From IMG/VR virus record IMGVR_UViG_3300035034_000510, positions 1 through 31,594 of that record: a stretch of 31,594 bases of DNA; one strand, given 5' to 3'. A program made the translations under genes and the position numbers. Below, piece after piece: positions 1 to 10,670 of this stretch. Source of the stretch: a virus. Each line of letters starts with the position of its first letter. The first letter of the stretch is position 1. The notes below the pieces were generated by a model. The model had not been told where the DNA came from. It ran no database searches and saw nothing but the letters and a program-made list of their open reading frames with translations.

Positions 1-378
1 ACCTTGTAATAAGTCTATAATTCCCATAGACATATCAGAAGAACTTGTTTCGTCAATGGTAACAATAGTATTTTCAAAACTAACTTCACTATCATTAGTA
101 TTCCAACTCTGGTCAGAAGTCAAAATAGCAAATTTAGCACTCGCATCATCTGAAACAAGAGTAACCGTTTGGGCTACAGAATCTTGAACTATAGAATCCC
201 ATGTGCTAATTGTTTGATCGAACGACATAAAAGCGCAGAAAGCCTCCACAGGAGCAGCAAATAAAACACCACCTGCAGGACCAAAGGAAGTTGCATCAGC
301 GGGGGAGGGAGCATAGGCAGGACCAAAGGTAGCTGCGTCAGCTGGGTAAGGGAACTGTGCTACGGGGAAATTAGGCAT
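1..378 (-). CDS. Small virion-type protein, C-terminus cut by window edge
   Basis: An open reading frame starts at the ATG on 376-378 and stays open for 126 codons to the left edge, so only the N-terminal part is visible. A good ribosome binding site (AGGAGAT, about 6 bases before ATG) supports the start. The N-terminus is Pro/Ala/Phe rich and carries two copies of a short PADA-x-x-FGPA motif (about residues 12-21 and 25-34). The rest is Ser/Thr/Asp rich with alternating hydrophobic residues, as in beta-rich phage surface proteins. It is the last gene of the late block seen here, about 11 bases after the 121-residue gene, and shares its MP(N/Y)F beginning. No family is recognised; decoration, fibre or tail-tip function is an inference from position only. 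Confidence 0.75.
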   Translation of the reverse strand, partial: MPNFPVAQFPYPADAATFGPAYAPSPADATSFGPAGGVLFAAPVEAFCAFMSFDQTISTWDSIVQDSVAQTVTLVSDDASAKFAILTSDQSWNTNDSEVSFENTIVTIDETSSSDMSMGIIDLLQG

Positions 379-389
379 AGAAATATCTC

Positions 390-755
390 CTATGTACGCA
401 AGATTTTAACTCGTGCATGAGTTGCAGTAGTGACACCAACAGTCTCTTCTACTTTCAGAAATTGTGCACCACCTCCCCAATTGGGGCGATCATATGCAGT
501 CGCAACAGAGACAACACCATTAGGTATGCTGCCATAAGAACCCAGTGCTGAGTTGTCGCTCTCAGTGAGAGTCATGGTAAGTTCACCCGCCCCCGGCGTC
601 ACTATGTTAGCAGCCAGATTTTCTTCGGGGTTATCATCGAAGAATTCTACTGATACGTAGCCATTAGAAAACTTACGCCCCATCTTTGGGGAGTAGAATG
701 GGCCGCCACCTAGGGCAATTACAAAATCATATTCTCGGGGTTCAAAATAAGGCAT
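390..755 (-). CDS. Hypothetical small structural-type protein
   Basis: A 121-residue protein of no recognised family. The ATG is preceded by AGAGGATAT at suitable spacing, which fixes the start. It is rich in Gly, aromatic residues and short beta-like segments, with no membrane segment or signal peptide. It lies between the giant virion protein and the truncated left-edge gene, all on the same strand with gaps of 11-44 bases, so it is probably co-transcribed with late virion genes. A virion component is inferred from context; nothing in the sequence proves it. Confidence 0.8.
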   Translation of the reverse strand: MPYFEPREYDFVIALGGGPFYSPKMGRKFSNGYVSVEFFDDNPEENLAANIVTPGAGELTMTLTESDNSALGSYGSIPNGVVSVATAYDRPNWGGGAQFLKVEETVGVTTATHARVKILRT

Positions 756-799
756 TGTTTATATCCTCTGGTTATGGTTAGTGTGCGTTGAGTATAAGG

Positions 800-3700
800 C
801 TATTCATCGTCAAAGCCATACACTTTCATCAATAAATCCACCATGTCTCTGTTACCAGCTGGCACGGTTTTGCGGAATCTTTCTGCAGTTCCAAGTCTCG
901 CCATCTTATAGGACTTGTTAGAATTACTCACGAAGTTACGTATCTCTAATCCCGTACCCTTAGCAACGTCGTTCCAACCTTTGACCATCTCGATGACTTC
1001 ACGTCTCGCATCATCATCGCCCGACATCTTAGCTGCTATGTATCGAGCCTTGTAAGCAGAGGTCATCTCCTTAGTATAATCAGCTACACGTTGGGAAACT
1101 CGCACAACATCATTGTTCCGTGTTGCATCTGCAGGGTAGAACCCGAGTGCTCGACCGATGTATGTTGCTGCTGATAGATCGTGAGATACTACTTTGCCTT
1201 GGCTATTAACGATTGCATCCACATGATTGTAAGCTGCCATATCACCGAAGGCTCTTGCCATAGTGAATGGAGACTCCCGCATGATGTCCGTTAATGTAGT
1301 GGTATCGTCTCTCAGGCCTACAGTCTCAGCCGCGTACTTACCTATGTTGCCAGTAGTAACGATAGAATTCTGGATGAACGACGCAATAGGACCTGCTACT
1401 TCCATTAAGCTTCGACCCATATCAGAACCAGCTAGTCCGATGTCAGTGCCCGGAATTATATCACCTACTGAAGTTCTGTCCGATACGTTGATACCCATGA
1501 AAGTGTTGGCTAATCCACGCATAGCTAATGGAGATAAGCTTGGGTGAATCGCATGTACTGCTTCTGCAATTGTACGTTCCGCACTACCTTTCCAGAATGC
1601 ATTAGGTTTCATACCCAAGCCCTGAAGAATGGTGTCGATCATATCCATCATGTCTTCTGCAAAAGGTAAACCCTTCACACCACTTAATATCAACAACGCA
1701 CCAACGAACAAGAGCTGGCCTTTCCTAGACATCTGAGATGCTAACATAATAGATACAAGTGGGAACATCTTATACATGAATATGAACTGGCGAACATCAC
1801 CACGCCAGAAAGCTGGACGGTTAAACATCGCGTACTCACCAAGCGTCTGATCAATTATGTCAGTAGCAAAGTCCTTCGACCTATCCTGTAGAACCTTGAG
1901 TTCATCAGCAGGTATTTTAGATTCATCAGTCAGCTTGTTGTCCTTCATATACTCTTGCTTAGCCCGAGCGTAGTGAAGTCTGAATGCTGTAAGGCCAGTA
2001 CCACGACGTGATGCTTGCTCAGTGTAAGAGAACATTGACATCCAAGCTTGCATAGATTGTTGTGCCGCACCAGAAGTAATCTTACCCATAGACGATCCCA
2101 TCAATGCGTTTATTAATGCTGCCGCCATCGTACCTTCACGAACCTCGTCATACATGAACTGGACTTCTGCATCTGTAAACCCTGCAGCTCTCGCTTTCTC
2201 TGCGGCCTCAGCATTTTGCTTAGCAGTCTTCTCCTCACCATCAACCCGCATGTCATCCCAATATGAAGCTTCCGATTGACCGGGTGCCTTCACTTGGTTC
2301 ATTGCATGTAATAATTCCTGCTGAGCTTTCATCAATCCAAAACCACCACCGAAGTTAGTGTGCGGATTATAAGAAGCCAATACTGGAACCACGTTAGTCT
2401 GTAATGCAAGTATGTTTAGGACACCTGTAGCTACTGATCCACCCAACTGAGCAAACGTAGTCCACATACGAAGTTGTGCACCAGGTCCTGCAGATGCAAA
2501 ATCTGAGAACTCCACACTATTCTGTGCTTGTAGGAATGCTAAGTCCCGTGATGCCATGTCTAAGTATCGACGGCCTTTGTGCTTAGAATCTTTTACTACA
2601 TAGGTATAGTGCTGGCGATCGAATGCGCGCTTCAACATCTGCTTCACTTCACTCGCAACACTCGGATCAGCCTCAGCATATTTCCATGCATCACGTACAG
2701 CATTGTAAGTTGTCTCACTACCCAACCATAAGTCTCGTGATGCTTGATTGTTAAGGTTAGTTAGCTCAGCTACGTCTTCACGGTATTCTTTACGTGCAAC
2801 AGTAGATGCTATGCCTTCAAGCTTCTGAGATAGGAACCTCACCATGTCAGCATTCTCACCCGGAGCACCTACACGTTGAAGGTGATTCCTTGCACGAGCG
2901 TTCTGCTCCGTAAGACCTTTAACTAAACGCTCACGAGCATTCGGATGTAGCTGCACACTGTATCGCTGTAATGTAGATAACACTTCATTAAGGTTCGCTC
3001 CTGCAGGGTCAGGCATATTCTTCTGTGCGACTTCTGCAGTAGGAACTAATAATACTTTTCTATTACGGTACACTTTCTGAGTGCCACCTGAAGTACCATT
3101 AGGAAGAACAATGTCTTCATTAACCTCGACCATTATATTGTAAAGCGTATCAGCACTCTCATCGAACTTATCTTTATCCGTGTAAGCATCCTCCTCCTTA
3201 GTCTGAGAATATCGCCCTACGTTTATTGATTGATTCAATCGCTCGGCCATACGCTGAGCTTCCGACATACTTTCGGTACGCATGTAGGCGAACTGATTCC
3301 TGAACTCTTCATGGACTCGGTATATCTGACCAGTCTCTGGATCCTTAGCTTGGATATATACCTGCCATCCACCCTCACGACCTAACGGCATGTGGCCATT
3401 AGCTATAGATGACTTAGCAAACTTATCAGCACCTGTTACTGATGCATGCAATGCGCCCTCAGTCTGGATAATGTGCTGGATGTTGTATCGTAAGCCTTCA
3501 TTCTCGTTGCCCGGAAGTATAGAACCTGTACGTAGTTCCTTAATACCCTGCTCAATACGTGCACCATCTTTTGTAATCCACTCTGTTACGAACGGTTCAA
3601 TACGATCGGTGTCTTTACCAATCAAAGCCATGTTGAAAGCCTTAATGAATTCCAAAGCGTTTTCTTCTCTCTTAGCAACATCCACTTCTTGAATCTCAGC

Positions 3701-6700
3701 GTAACGCTCAGTAATCATACGTAGGAAATCGCGATCACGAGGGTTAAGGTCACGGCCTAATACTTTCTCAATCCGACGGTTACCACTCATTTGCTGCTTG
3801 TAGAATGACGTGATGTTAGCCATCAGTAAATCGGTATCAGCTTCATTCGCAGTATCGTACGCTGCGTTATACCCTGCCCACACAAGCTTAGGTACATTAC
3901 CTTTCCCAACACCCGGCACTTTAGTTTCCACATCCACATAATAGAAACCCGATTCTTCCTGAGCATCAAAGTCTTTATTAATTTGCTCAATCTCTTTCTC
4001 ATCAGTGACATCTTCTAATGCTTTCGCACGGTCAGCAGCGTTAGCTTTCTTAGCCTCAGCAGGATTATCCTCTGCAGACTTCGGTGCACGGTGTGAGTAG
4101 GTGAAACCATCTTCCCATTCCTTGAGTGTTATACGACCCATAGCACCTAGCTTTTCAAGCGTATCTTTGTTGATCACTACACGGCCATCAGTTTTGTATT
4201 CAAATAACTTGTATTTACTCAGTTCCTTATCAGAAACTTTGCCCATGTTCCTTCGTGTAGTGTGACCCAGCATCCCATTAACTTCTGCATACTCAGCCTT
4301 CTGCATACCACCACCAATCTGAATACCGAAAGGCTCAAACATAGGTCTAAGTAATACGCGCATCTTCTGGTTGTATTTAGTACGTAACGCATTCACACGT
4401 TGTACCATCGAGCGCATCAACTTATAGAACGCCTCGTACCCTAAGTTCTCACGGGCAGAGAAGTTCATTGGCTTAAGTTGACCGATGAACCGGTCATAGT
4501 AATCAGGTATGTCTTTAATCTTATCAGTAACCCGAGTCTGCATACCCGCAGTGTTAGTCATATCCGCAACACCAGCTGCTGCTGCTGCATTACGCTCACC
4601 GAAGTAGGGTTGCGAGATCGAATACATTGATACTGAATCTGGATCAGTCATGGTCTCGTACTTCACCATGTCTCTACCAATCTTGCTACGGATAATATCA
4701 ACCGGTGGCATCTTGCCATTACGTACGTATCGACGAGACCGACTGATTAAGTATCGAGCAAAGTCATCAGGTAATGGTCTACCTAATAGTTTCCTAATAG
4801 TGTCCTTGATAAAATCCCAGAACCTTTTCAGTACATTCGTTGGTAAGTTACCAGCCATATCAGCTAGGTATTCTTCAACCGCTTCACGCTTAGACATCTT
4901 CTGGTCTTTAGCGCGCTGTGATTCCAACGTCATATCAACTGCCGACTTAATATAATCCACTTCGTTGTAGACTTTATCGAGTGCAGCATTCAAAACATTA
5001 GGTGGCACAATACTACGTAAGCCAAAGTGACCTATCGTCTCGTGCATTAGTACAAAGCTTAGCTCACCTGGATCCACCACGTTATCTGAAAAGATTACAA
5101 CCTGGTCCTTATATGAAACACCAACAGCGCGCACTTCACCAAGGTCTTTATTAGGTCGACCGTCGTTGATCAACTTATATAGCGTAGGATTCTTGGCTTG
5201 TAAATCTGCAGCGTTACGTACAAACGTGAACGTCGGCTTGATACGTAGCTTGTTAATAAATGATTGGGCTGCGAGTTTAACTTCTCCCAATGTCATATTA
5301 CCAACAGGCGCATCATCATCGATACGACGGAAGTTAGTACCATCGTCATCGTATGCTGACATTAAATCTTGCTCAGCTAAGTCTGCTTGATCCATCTCTT
5401 CAAGTGACAGGAACTCCGACTCAGCTTTAACATCTGAGTTGTCACGTATCTCAGCTTGGGGTGCAACCGAGTTTACCTGCGACGAAGAGTAACCTAAGTC
5501 TGAGAGTGTCTGGGCTAGGAACTCATTAGGAACCTTGCCCCTTAAATCTTCAAGAGCTTCCTGAATTGACATACGGCTAACAGTAGCATCGTTCTCAATA
5601 CTCACTTCACGAACAGATTGATTCTGCTCCTCAGACATATACACTGGTACAGGAATACCACGCCAGTCTTCATTCAGATCACCATCGGTAAAGTAATCAC
5701 TAATCAAATAACCATTACCCATTGCCATGTCCTGCTGGCCTGCTTCTTCTACCTGCACGTACAGCTTCTCGTAAAGTTCCTTACGACCATTGATGTTCTT
5801 ATCCTTATCGCGAGACTTGCGTTCGGATGTAGTGATGTCGCTGAGGAACTCCATTAGCATCTGAGTATCTTCAGACTTCGGTGCTTTATTAGTCTTAGTA
5901 GTCTTAGTAGTCTTAGTAGTACCTTCTGGGATTACAACTTCTGTCTTAGAAAAATTCACATGCCTTTTAGTGAGGCTCCAGAAGTCAGTATTGTTTCGCT
6001 CATGCTCTTGTAAGAATTGCCCAAGCGGAGAACTAACATCAATATCCTTCTCAACCCTTGATATGACAAGCATGGATTTATGCCAGCTCTGGTCCTTATC
6101 AAGACTCATTGCTGCTTCCCAAGCTTCTAGCGCAACCTGTTTACTTTCTGCATAACCCTGCACAAATGCTCTTACTAATAACTCATGCTGGAGAGATTCA
6201 TATGCATAAGGTTCTACGCTTCGAGTCTCATCCATCAGTTCCACAATCTCGTCGTTACTTACGTTAATGTCCACCAAGGAACTAACGTCTTCATTCATCG
6301 CTGCTTCTTTGAATTTCTCCAACTTCTCCTGACGTTCACCTTCGCGCTCTTCATCAGTTTTCTTTTGGCGACCAGGCTTACGCTTCTCTACTGCTTCAGA
6401 TTCCTGATCCAAGGCATTAGCTAAATCCAATTCAACTTGCTTAACACGAGCAGTCACGTCACCCATTGATTTCTCAAAGGTCTCAACTACTGCACCCATG
6501 GTTGATGCAACGGTCTCCGTTACCTGTTTGATTACACCAGAACTATCTTCCTCTTTCTCAGCTGCCGGCGCTTTAGGTTCTGCTTTCGCAGGTTCCTTGG
6601 GCTCAGTTTTAGCTACGGGTTCTGCTTTATCTTCTGAATCTGGTTTCTTCTCTGCCGCAGGTTTAGTTGCTTTCGCTTCTTTAGCTGCTGTACTTTTCGT

Positions 6701-8986
6701 TTTCACTGCATCGACCAGTTCCTCGTGAGTTTTACCGGGCATGAACGTACCGTCTTCACCCTTATGAAAACCCTTCAAGTTTAATTCTTTAGCTGATGCC
6801 TCGGCCTCGGCCTGAGTATCGAATGAGTACTTAGCTACTGATGTAGGTCTACCACGAGATTGACCTTTAGTCCTTAATGTCTGGAACGTAGCATCAAGAG
6901 AAGCTGGCTCATTAGTATCCGTGATCGCATCACGCCACTCTTGCTGAACCTCTGGCTTGAGCTTATCCCAAGTAGTGTCACCACCACGACCAGTCTTGCG
7001 ACGGGCTTCCCATGCTTTCGCTGCTGCATCCTGAGTACCAGTATCTTGTAGCTGAGCTGCACCAGGTGTAACAACTGACGGTGTGGGTTGTACTGATTGT
7101 CGCAACTGAGCATCACCCGGTGCGACACCCTGTGTCGTAGCCGTTGCAGATACTGGTGCAGGTAATGCAGCAACTCCACCTCTAGGTTTCATCCCACTCT
7201 CAATAGCTGCTTGGTCAAACTCAGCATCACCTGTTAGTTCAAACTCACCCTTGATAATAGTAGATTCAGCATCAATACTATCTTGAATTTTACGTTGCTC
7301 TGCTATTTGTGGACCATTCGTATTGGGTCCTATCAACTCACCTTCTAATGGTTGTGCCTGTGCTTCTAAGCCTGTGTTCTGTGTAGCTAAGTCTGTGCCC
7401 TGTTGTGCAGTAGCAGCGGGTAACTGATCCACACCTGCTTCAAGTGGAGCATTCAAGTTTATGAATGGATTTACTTGGTCTTGCTCCGGACCAGGAGGTG
7501 GAACCTTTGAATTACCATCTCTGCCATGCGTTGCAATTTGCTCTTCTTCATTAACCTCTTCACCCTTGATTGCATCGTAGGGCTTACGGTTAGGTATACT
7601 GGCAACACCACCCATCGCACCACCAACTGCTATACCTGCAGCAGCAGCATTGATGAGACGGTGTATTGCTTCTGATGATGTTAGGTCTTGATCGGTTAAA
7701 CCCATAACGAGTGATTCTTGACCCGCTTCAGTTACACCCTCTAAAGCACCAACCCTACCAATACCCTTCGCTACATCAGCTGCCTTAGCACCTGCCTTAG
7801 CACCTGCCCTACGTAACTTACTAGCACCCTTGGGTAACGCCTTAGCAGCACGGGACGCAGGAGCACCTAACAACCTAGCTGCTGCAACGATTTCTGGTGC
7901 TGCTTCTAAACCTGCATACGGTATAGCACCGAATAGAGCTTTGACTCTGGCATCACCGTTGGTAAATTTCCTATCACCTGCTGCGTTCTTCTGGTCAACA
8001 GCTTCACTAAAAATATCACCAACGCCCATGGTATAACCACTGGCAACATTTGCTACCGTAGCACCAGCAACACTTCCAGCACTCTTAAGTAACTTCCAGT
8101 CTCCTGCGAACTTAGGATCAGCCGCTATCTCACGACGTGTCCATCCAGCTGCCTTACGCTTACGGTATTCACCTGCTGCTTTCTTGACAGACTCTTTAAA
8201 TGCTTTCCTACCAAACAACCCCCACATGAAACCACCAAAGGTTCCAACACCCGGACCTGCTGCGGCCGAACCTGCTACTGCACCAACACCTGCAGCTGCT
8301 ACGGACTCAAGTATTTGTGGACCCTGTGAACCAAGCACTGATACGAACCAGTCAACAGTATCCCCACCATCTTTGATGTCAGTAAATTCACGAATGAACG
8401 GTTGGTAGTACGCAGCTTTTTTATCTGCTTCTTCTGCAATAGCAAAGCCTGTGTCTTCAGCACCGAACGCTGCCAATGCACTACCACCGAGAGACTTAAG
8501 TTGTTCCGTACCCATATCGAAGTTCTTCTCGAACAACTCCCCATGGGTTGGGTTCTTAATCTCGTTTATATAGTTAATAAAGTTAGCTGTGGAAACCGTA
8601 CGCCAGTCACCACCATCACCAGGATATACAGGCTTAGATTTAGGGTCTAGTAATCTTGATTCCGAATCCACTGCTGACTGGTAATCTTCTTCTGCAAATC
8701 GCTGACCCGCAACAGAGAACTCCTTAGTAGCAGCATTGTAGAGTACCGGTGATTTCCTACCACGACGTAAGCCTAGGTCTCCCGATGGTGCAGCTTGACC
8801 TGATGGTGCTCTTAAACTACCTAGGTCTAGGTTCGATTCTGGGCCACCACCTTTTACAATCGCGTCCAGTCTACCCTCGAACCCTGATGTCGCAGTCCGT
8901 AAGGAGTTCGCGCCTGTTATATCTATGGCATCGTTTTCTGGAAGTGAAGATCCGTGAGGTTCAAAACTACTATCAACTTCGGACAT
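800..8986 (-). CDS. Giant internal virion protein with zincin-like motif (2728 aa)
   Basis: A single uninterrupted frame of 2728 codons, over a quarter of the window. The N-terminal part (about residues 210-465) has several Gly/Ala-rich hydrophobic stretches. A long disordered Ala/Pro/Glu/Lys-rich linker follows (about 530-880, densest at 763-813), and a Thr-Lys tract encoded by 9-bp repeats lies at 1023-1034. The motif HETIGHFGLR begins at H1315, with E1316 and H1320, and an EEYLAD segment at E1371-E1372 supplies a possible third ligand. This resembles the HExxGHxGLR zincin seen in large phage 'polyvalent' proteins. The C-terminal half is helical, with hydrophobic segments near 2169-2206 and 2399-2458. 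By analogy with other podovirus giants it is probably packaged in the head and injected with DNA; protease activity is inferred. The start has only a weak GAGAT site. Confidence 0.85.
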   Translation of the reverse strand: MSEVDSSFEPHGSSLPENDAIDITGANSLRTATSGFEGRLDAIVKGGGPESNLDLGSLRAPSGQAAPSGDLGLRRGRKSPVLYNAATKEFSVAGQRFAEEDYQSAVDSESRLLDPKSKPVYPGDGGDWRTVSTANFINYINEIKNPTHGELFEKNFDMGTEQLKSLGGSALAAFGAEDTGFAIAEEADKKAAYYQPFIREFTDIKDGGDTVDWFVSVLGSQGPQILESVAAAGVGAVAGSAAAGPGVGTFGGFMWGLFGRKAFKESVKKAAGEYRKRKAAGWTRREIAADPKFAGDWKLLKSAGSVAGATVANVASGYTMGVGDIFSEAVDQKNAAGDRKFTNGDARVKALFGAIPYAGLEAAPEIVAAARLLGAPASRAAKALPKGASKLRRAGAKAGAKAADVAKGIGRVGALEGVTEAGQESLVMGLTDQDLTSSEAIHRLINAAAAGIAVGGAMGGVASIPNRKPYDAIKGEEVNEEEQIATHGRDGNSKVPPPGPEQDQVNPFINLNAPLEAGVDQLPAATAQQGTDLATQNTGLEAQAQPLEGELIGPNTNGPQIAEQRKIQDSIDAESTIIKGEFELTGDAEFDQAAIESGMKPRGGVAALPAPVSATATTQGVAPGDAQLRQSVQPTPSVVTPGAAQLQDTGTQDAAAKAWEARRKTGRGGDTTWDKLKPEVQQEWRDAITDTNEPASLDATFQTLRTKGQSRGRPTSVAKYSFDTQAEAEASAKELNLKGFHKGEDGTFMPGKTHEELVDAVKTKSTAAKEAKATKPAAEKKPDSEDKAEPVAKTEPKEPAKAEPKAPAAEKEEDSSGVIKQVTETVASTMGAVVETFEKSMGDVTARVKQVELDLANALDQESEAVEKRKPGRQKKTDEEREGERQEKLEKFKEAAMNEDVSSLVDINVSNDEIVELMDETRSVEPYAYESLQHELLVRAFVQGYAESKQVALEAWEAAMSLDKDQSWHKSMLVISRVEKDIDVSSPLGQFLQEHERNNTDFWSLTKRHVNFSKTEVVIPEGTTKTTKTTKTNKAPKSEDTQMLMEFLSDITTSERKSRDKDKNINGRKELYEKLYVQVEEAGQQDMAMGNGYLISDYFTDGDLNEDWRGIPVPVYMSEEQNQSVREVSIENDATVSRMSIQEALEDLRGKVPNEFLAQTLSDLGYSSSQVNSVAPQAEIRDNSDVKAESEFLSLEEMDQADLAEQDLMSAYDDDGTNFRRIDDDAPVGNMTLGEVKLAAQSFINKLRIKPTFTFVRNAADLQAKNPTLYKLINDGRPNKDLGEVRAVGVSYKDQVVIFSDNVVDPGELSFVLMHETIGHFGLRSIVPPNVLNAALDKVYNEVDYIKSAVDMTLESQRAKDQKMSKREAVEEYLADMAGNLPTNVLKRFWDFIKDTIRKLLGRPLPDDFARYLISRSRRYVRNGKMPPVDIIRSKIGRDMVKYETMTDPDSVSMYSISQPYFGERNAAAAAGVADMTNTAGMQTRVTDKIKDIPDYYDRFIGQLKPMNFSARENLGYEAFYKLMRSMVQRVNALRTKYNQKMRVLLRPMFEPFGIQIGGGMQKAEYAEVNGMLGHTTRRNMGKVSDKELSKYKLFEYKTDGRVVINKDTLEKLGAMGRITLKEWEDGFTYSHRAPKSAEDNPAEAKKANAADRAKALEDVTDEKEIEQINKDFDAQEESGFYYVDVETKVPGVGKGNVPKLVWAGYNAAYDTANEADTDLLMANITSFYKQQMSGNRRIEKVLGRDLNPRDRDFLRMITERYAEIQEVDVAKREENALEFIKAFNMALIGKDTDRIEPFVTEWITKDGARIEQGIKELRTGSILPGNENEGLRYNIQHIIQTEGALHASVTGADKFAKSSIANGHMPLGREGGWQVYIQAKDPETGQIYRVHEEFRNQFAYMRTESMSEAQRMAERLNQSINVGRYSQTKEEDAYTDKDKFDESADTLYNIMVEVNEDIVLPNGTSGGTQKVYRNRKVLLVPTAEVAQKNMPDPAGANLNEVLSTLQRYSVQLHPNARERLVKGLTEQNARARNHLQRVGAPGENADMVRFLSQKLEGIASTVARKEYREDVAELTNLNNQASRDLWLGSETTYNAVRDAWKYAEADPSVASEVKQMLKRAFDRQHYTYVVKDSKHKGRRYLDMASRDLAFLQAQNSVEFSDFASAGPGAQLRMWTTFAQLGGSVATGVLNILALQTNVVPVLASYNPHTNFGGGFGLMKAQQELLHAMNQVKAPGQSEASYWDDMRVDGEEKTAKQNAEAAEKARAAGFTDAEVQFMYDEVREGTMAAALINALMGSSMGKITSGAAQQSMQAWMSMFSYTEQASRRGTGLTAFRLHYARAKQEYMKDNKLTDESKIPADELKVLQDRSKDFATDIIDQTLGEYAMFNRPAFWRGDVRQFIFMYKMFPLVSIMLASQMSRKGQLLFVGALLILSGVKGLPFAEDMMDMIDTILQGLGMKPNAFWKGSAERTIAEAVHAIHPSLSPLAMRGLANTFMGINVSDRTSVGDIIPGTDIGLAGSDMGRSLMEVAGPIASFIQNSIVTTGNIGKYAAETVGLRDDTTTLTDIMRESPFTMARAFGDMAAYNHVDAIVNSQGKVVSHDLSAATYIGRALGFYPADATRNNDVVRVSQRVADYTKEMTSAYKARYIAAKMSGDDDARREVIEMVKGWNDVAKGTGLEIRNFVSNSNKSYKMARLGTAERFRKTVPAGNRDMVDLLMKVYGFDDE
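5892..5918. repeat. 9-bp tandem repeat (x3) in giant gene
   Basis: Three perfect copies of GTCTTAGTA on the plus strand encode a Thr-Thr-Lys tract (about residues 1023-1034) in a disordered linker of the giant virion protein. Copy-number changes here would stay in frame. Confidence 0.9.
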
Positions 8987-8999
8987 GCGTTATCTCTTT

Positions 9000-10661
9000 T
9001 TAAAATGGTGGATCTATTTCAGTCATCCCCGGTGATGTTTCACCAGCTTTAGTTTTCGTAGGCGGGGTAACCATAAAGTATCTGGAACCCTTACGCACTA
9101 CAAACTGATCATCGCCATCAATCTTAGCATTAATCCACGCAACATCCTCACCCTTCGCCGAGGCAACTTGTGCTTCAAGGAATGCTTTAGCTTGGTCACG
9201 CTGCATACCCATCTTATTTTTGAAATACTCTAGGGATTTCTCAAAGGTGAGTTCCATTTCTAACTCAGATTGTTTTGCTACGATGTCTTGGTAAGCTTTC
9301 GCATAGGCCTTATCGTTCGCAGCTCTATGACTTGCAAGTAGACTGTCTCTGGACTGGTCCTCATGGACAGGTACTAACTCACCAGTCTCCGCATCGGTTG
9401 CAAGTATGTTGTAATTCCCATTATCCAGTTCTTGTATATCAACTTTAGACCCGAGTTTCTTCTCCATCAAACCCTGCATCATTCGAGTATCACCGGCTAC
9501 CTGAAAATCCTGTGTACCCTGCACACCTAGCGCATGCTTATAGGCTTCCTTAAGTACCGCCATCTCCTTACGAATTGCCCCAATGTTCTTAGCACTGTTA
9601 TCATCTCCCACCCAGATTTCTTCCTGCATCTGTGTAGCTAACTCCTCATACGCAGTCTTCAGCTCGAGAGCTTCACCACGAGGCGCACCACGATCTCCCT
9701 CGAGTTTAGCAGTACGTCGTTTGGATGGTTTCTTATCCTCAATAGCAGACGTTGCAGGTAGGCCTGCTTTCTTTTTAGCTGCCTTAACATCATCTGCCGC
9801 TGTTGACGCTGTTGCTTCAGCCTCTTTAGTTAAGCCCGAATCTTTATCAGTATTACCATCGATTTCACCCATGATGGCCTTGAATGTTTGTACCTGCTCA
9901 GCTATAGGTAACTTTTGGAACTGAAGGATCGCACCCGGACGCTTACCAAACCATTGGTGTATCTCTTCCTTCAACCTATCCCTATCAGAATTAAACTTAT
10001 TTACTTCTTCCTTAGTCTTGAATCCTGCTTTTTTCATATCTGCAGGTGTTCCAGAGAACGTATTTATCTCACTAACTTTTTGGCGGAACGGTGATGTACC
10101 ACTACCAGAATCCTGAAGGCCAGGTCCGAGCCCCCCTTTAGCATCGGCTGTACCTATAGCGGTCTGAACTTTCTCTGAAAGGTTACTCAAGAAATTACGG
10201 ACACCAAACTTAATATTAGTTTCGTTCTCACCCTGAGCAAGATCATCCTTCTCGAAGGTCATATCTTTGAACACTAGCATATCCTTCGGGAGTTCTACCC
10301 CACCGAAACTACTAGATTCTTTACCTTCACCCTCAGTCTTCAAGCCAGCTTTGCTCGTTGTCGTTGTACCTGCTGACTTACCAGTAGCTGTACCCGTAGT
10401 AGATGCAGGTGCTGATGTATCCAACCCTGCTTTAGCTTTCGGTGCGATACCTGGTTCTACTGTATCCCGAGTATCAATACCCCCTAGTTCTTTACCAGCC
10501 CTATCAATCCGACGCTGGCGTAAAGTGTCATCTGCACGACGGTTCCGCGCTTCGATGTCAAGCTGCTTGTCCTGAATATCAATTAACTTTTTTTCGTGGT
10601 CACGACGAGCGCCAGCTACTACACCGGCACTACTAACTAACTGACTTGTATTTAAACCCAT
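9000..10661 (-). CDS. Probable internal virion protein (553 aa, charged, coiled coil)
   Basis: A 553-residue, very charged protein without a recognised family. An N-terminal helical segment (about residues 18-57) is dense in Arg, Lys, Asp and Glu and should form a coiled coil. It is followed by a Thr/Gly/Ala/Ser low-complexity region (about 70-115). The remainder is mainly Lys/Glu/Asp/Ala-rich helix with a short more ordered C-terminus. The start has a good site (AGAGGTG before ATG). It lies 13 bases upstream of the giant gene and 9 bases downstream of the 346-residue gene. In podoviruses this position, next to the last large virion gene, usually holds internal (ejected) proteins, and the composition fits that; the assignment is by context. 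Confidence 0.8.
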   Translation of the reverse strand: MGLNTSQLVSSAGVVAGARRDHEKKLIDIQDKQLDIEARNRRADDTLRQRRIDRAGKELGGIDTRDTVEPGIAPKAKAGLDTSAPASTTGTATGKSAGTTTTSKAGLKTEGEGKESSSFGGVELPKDMLVFKDMTFEKDDLAQGENETNIKFGVRNFLSNLSEKVQTAIGTADAKGGLGPGLQDSGSGTSPFRQKVSEINTFSGTPADMKKAGFKTKEEVNKFNSDRDRLKEEIHQWFGKRPGAILQFQKLPIAEQVQTFKAIMGEIDGNTDKDSGLTKEAEATASTAADDVKAAKKKAGLPATSAIEDKKPSKRRTAKLEGDRGAPRGEALELKTAYEELATQMQEEIWVGDDNSAKNIGAIRKEMAVLKEAYKHALGVQGTQDFQVAGDTRMMQGLMEKKLGSKVDIQELDNGNYNILATDAETGELVPVHEDQSRDSLLASHRAANDKAYAKAYQDIVAKQSELEMELTFEKSLEYFKNKMGMQRDQAKAFLEAQVASAKGEDVAWINAKIDGDDQFVVRKGSRYFMVTPPTKTKAGETSPGMTEIDPPF

Positions 10662-10670
10662 CTCACACCT

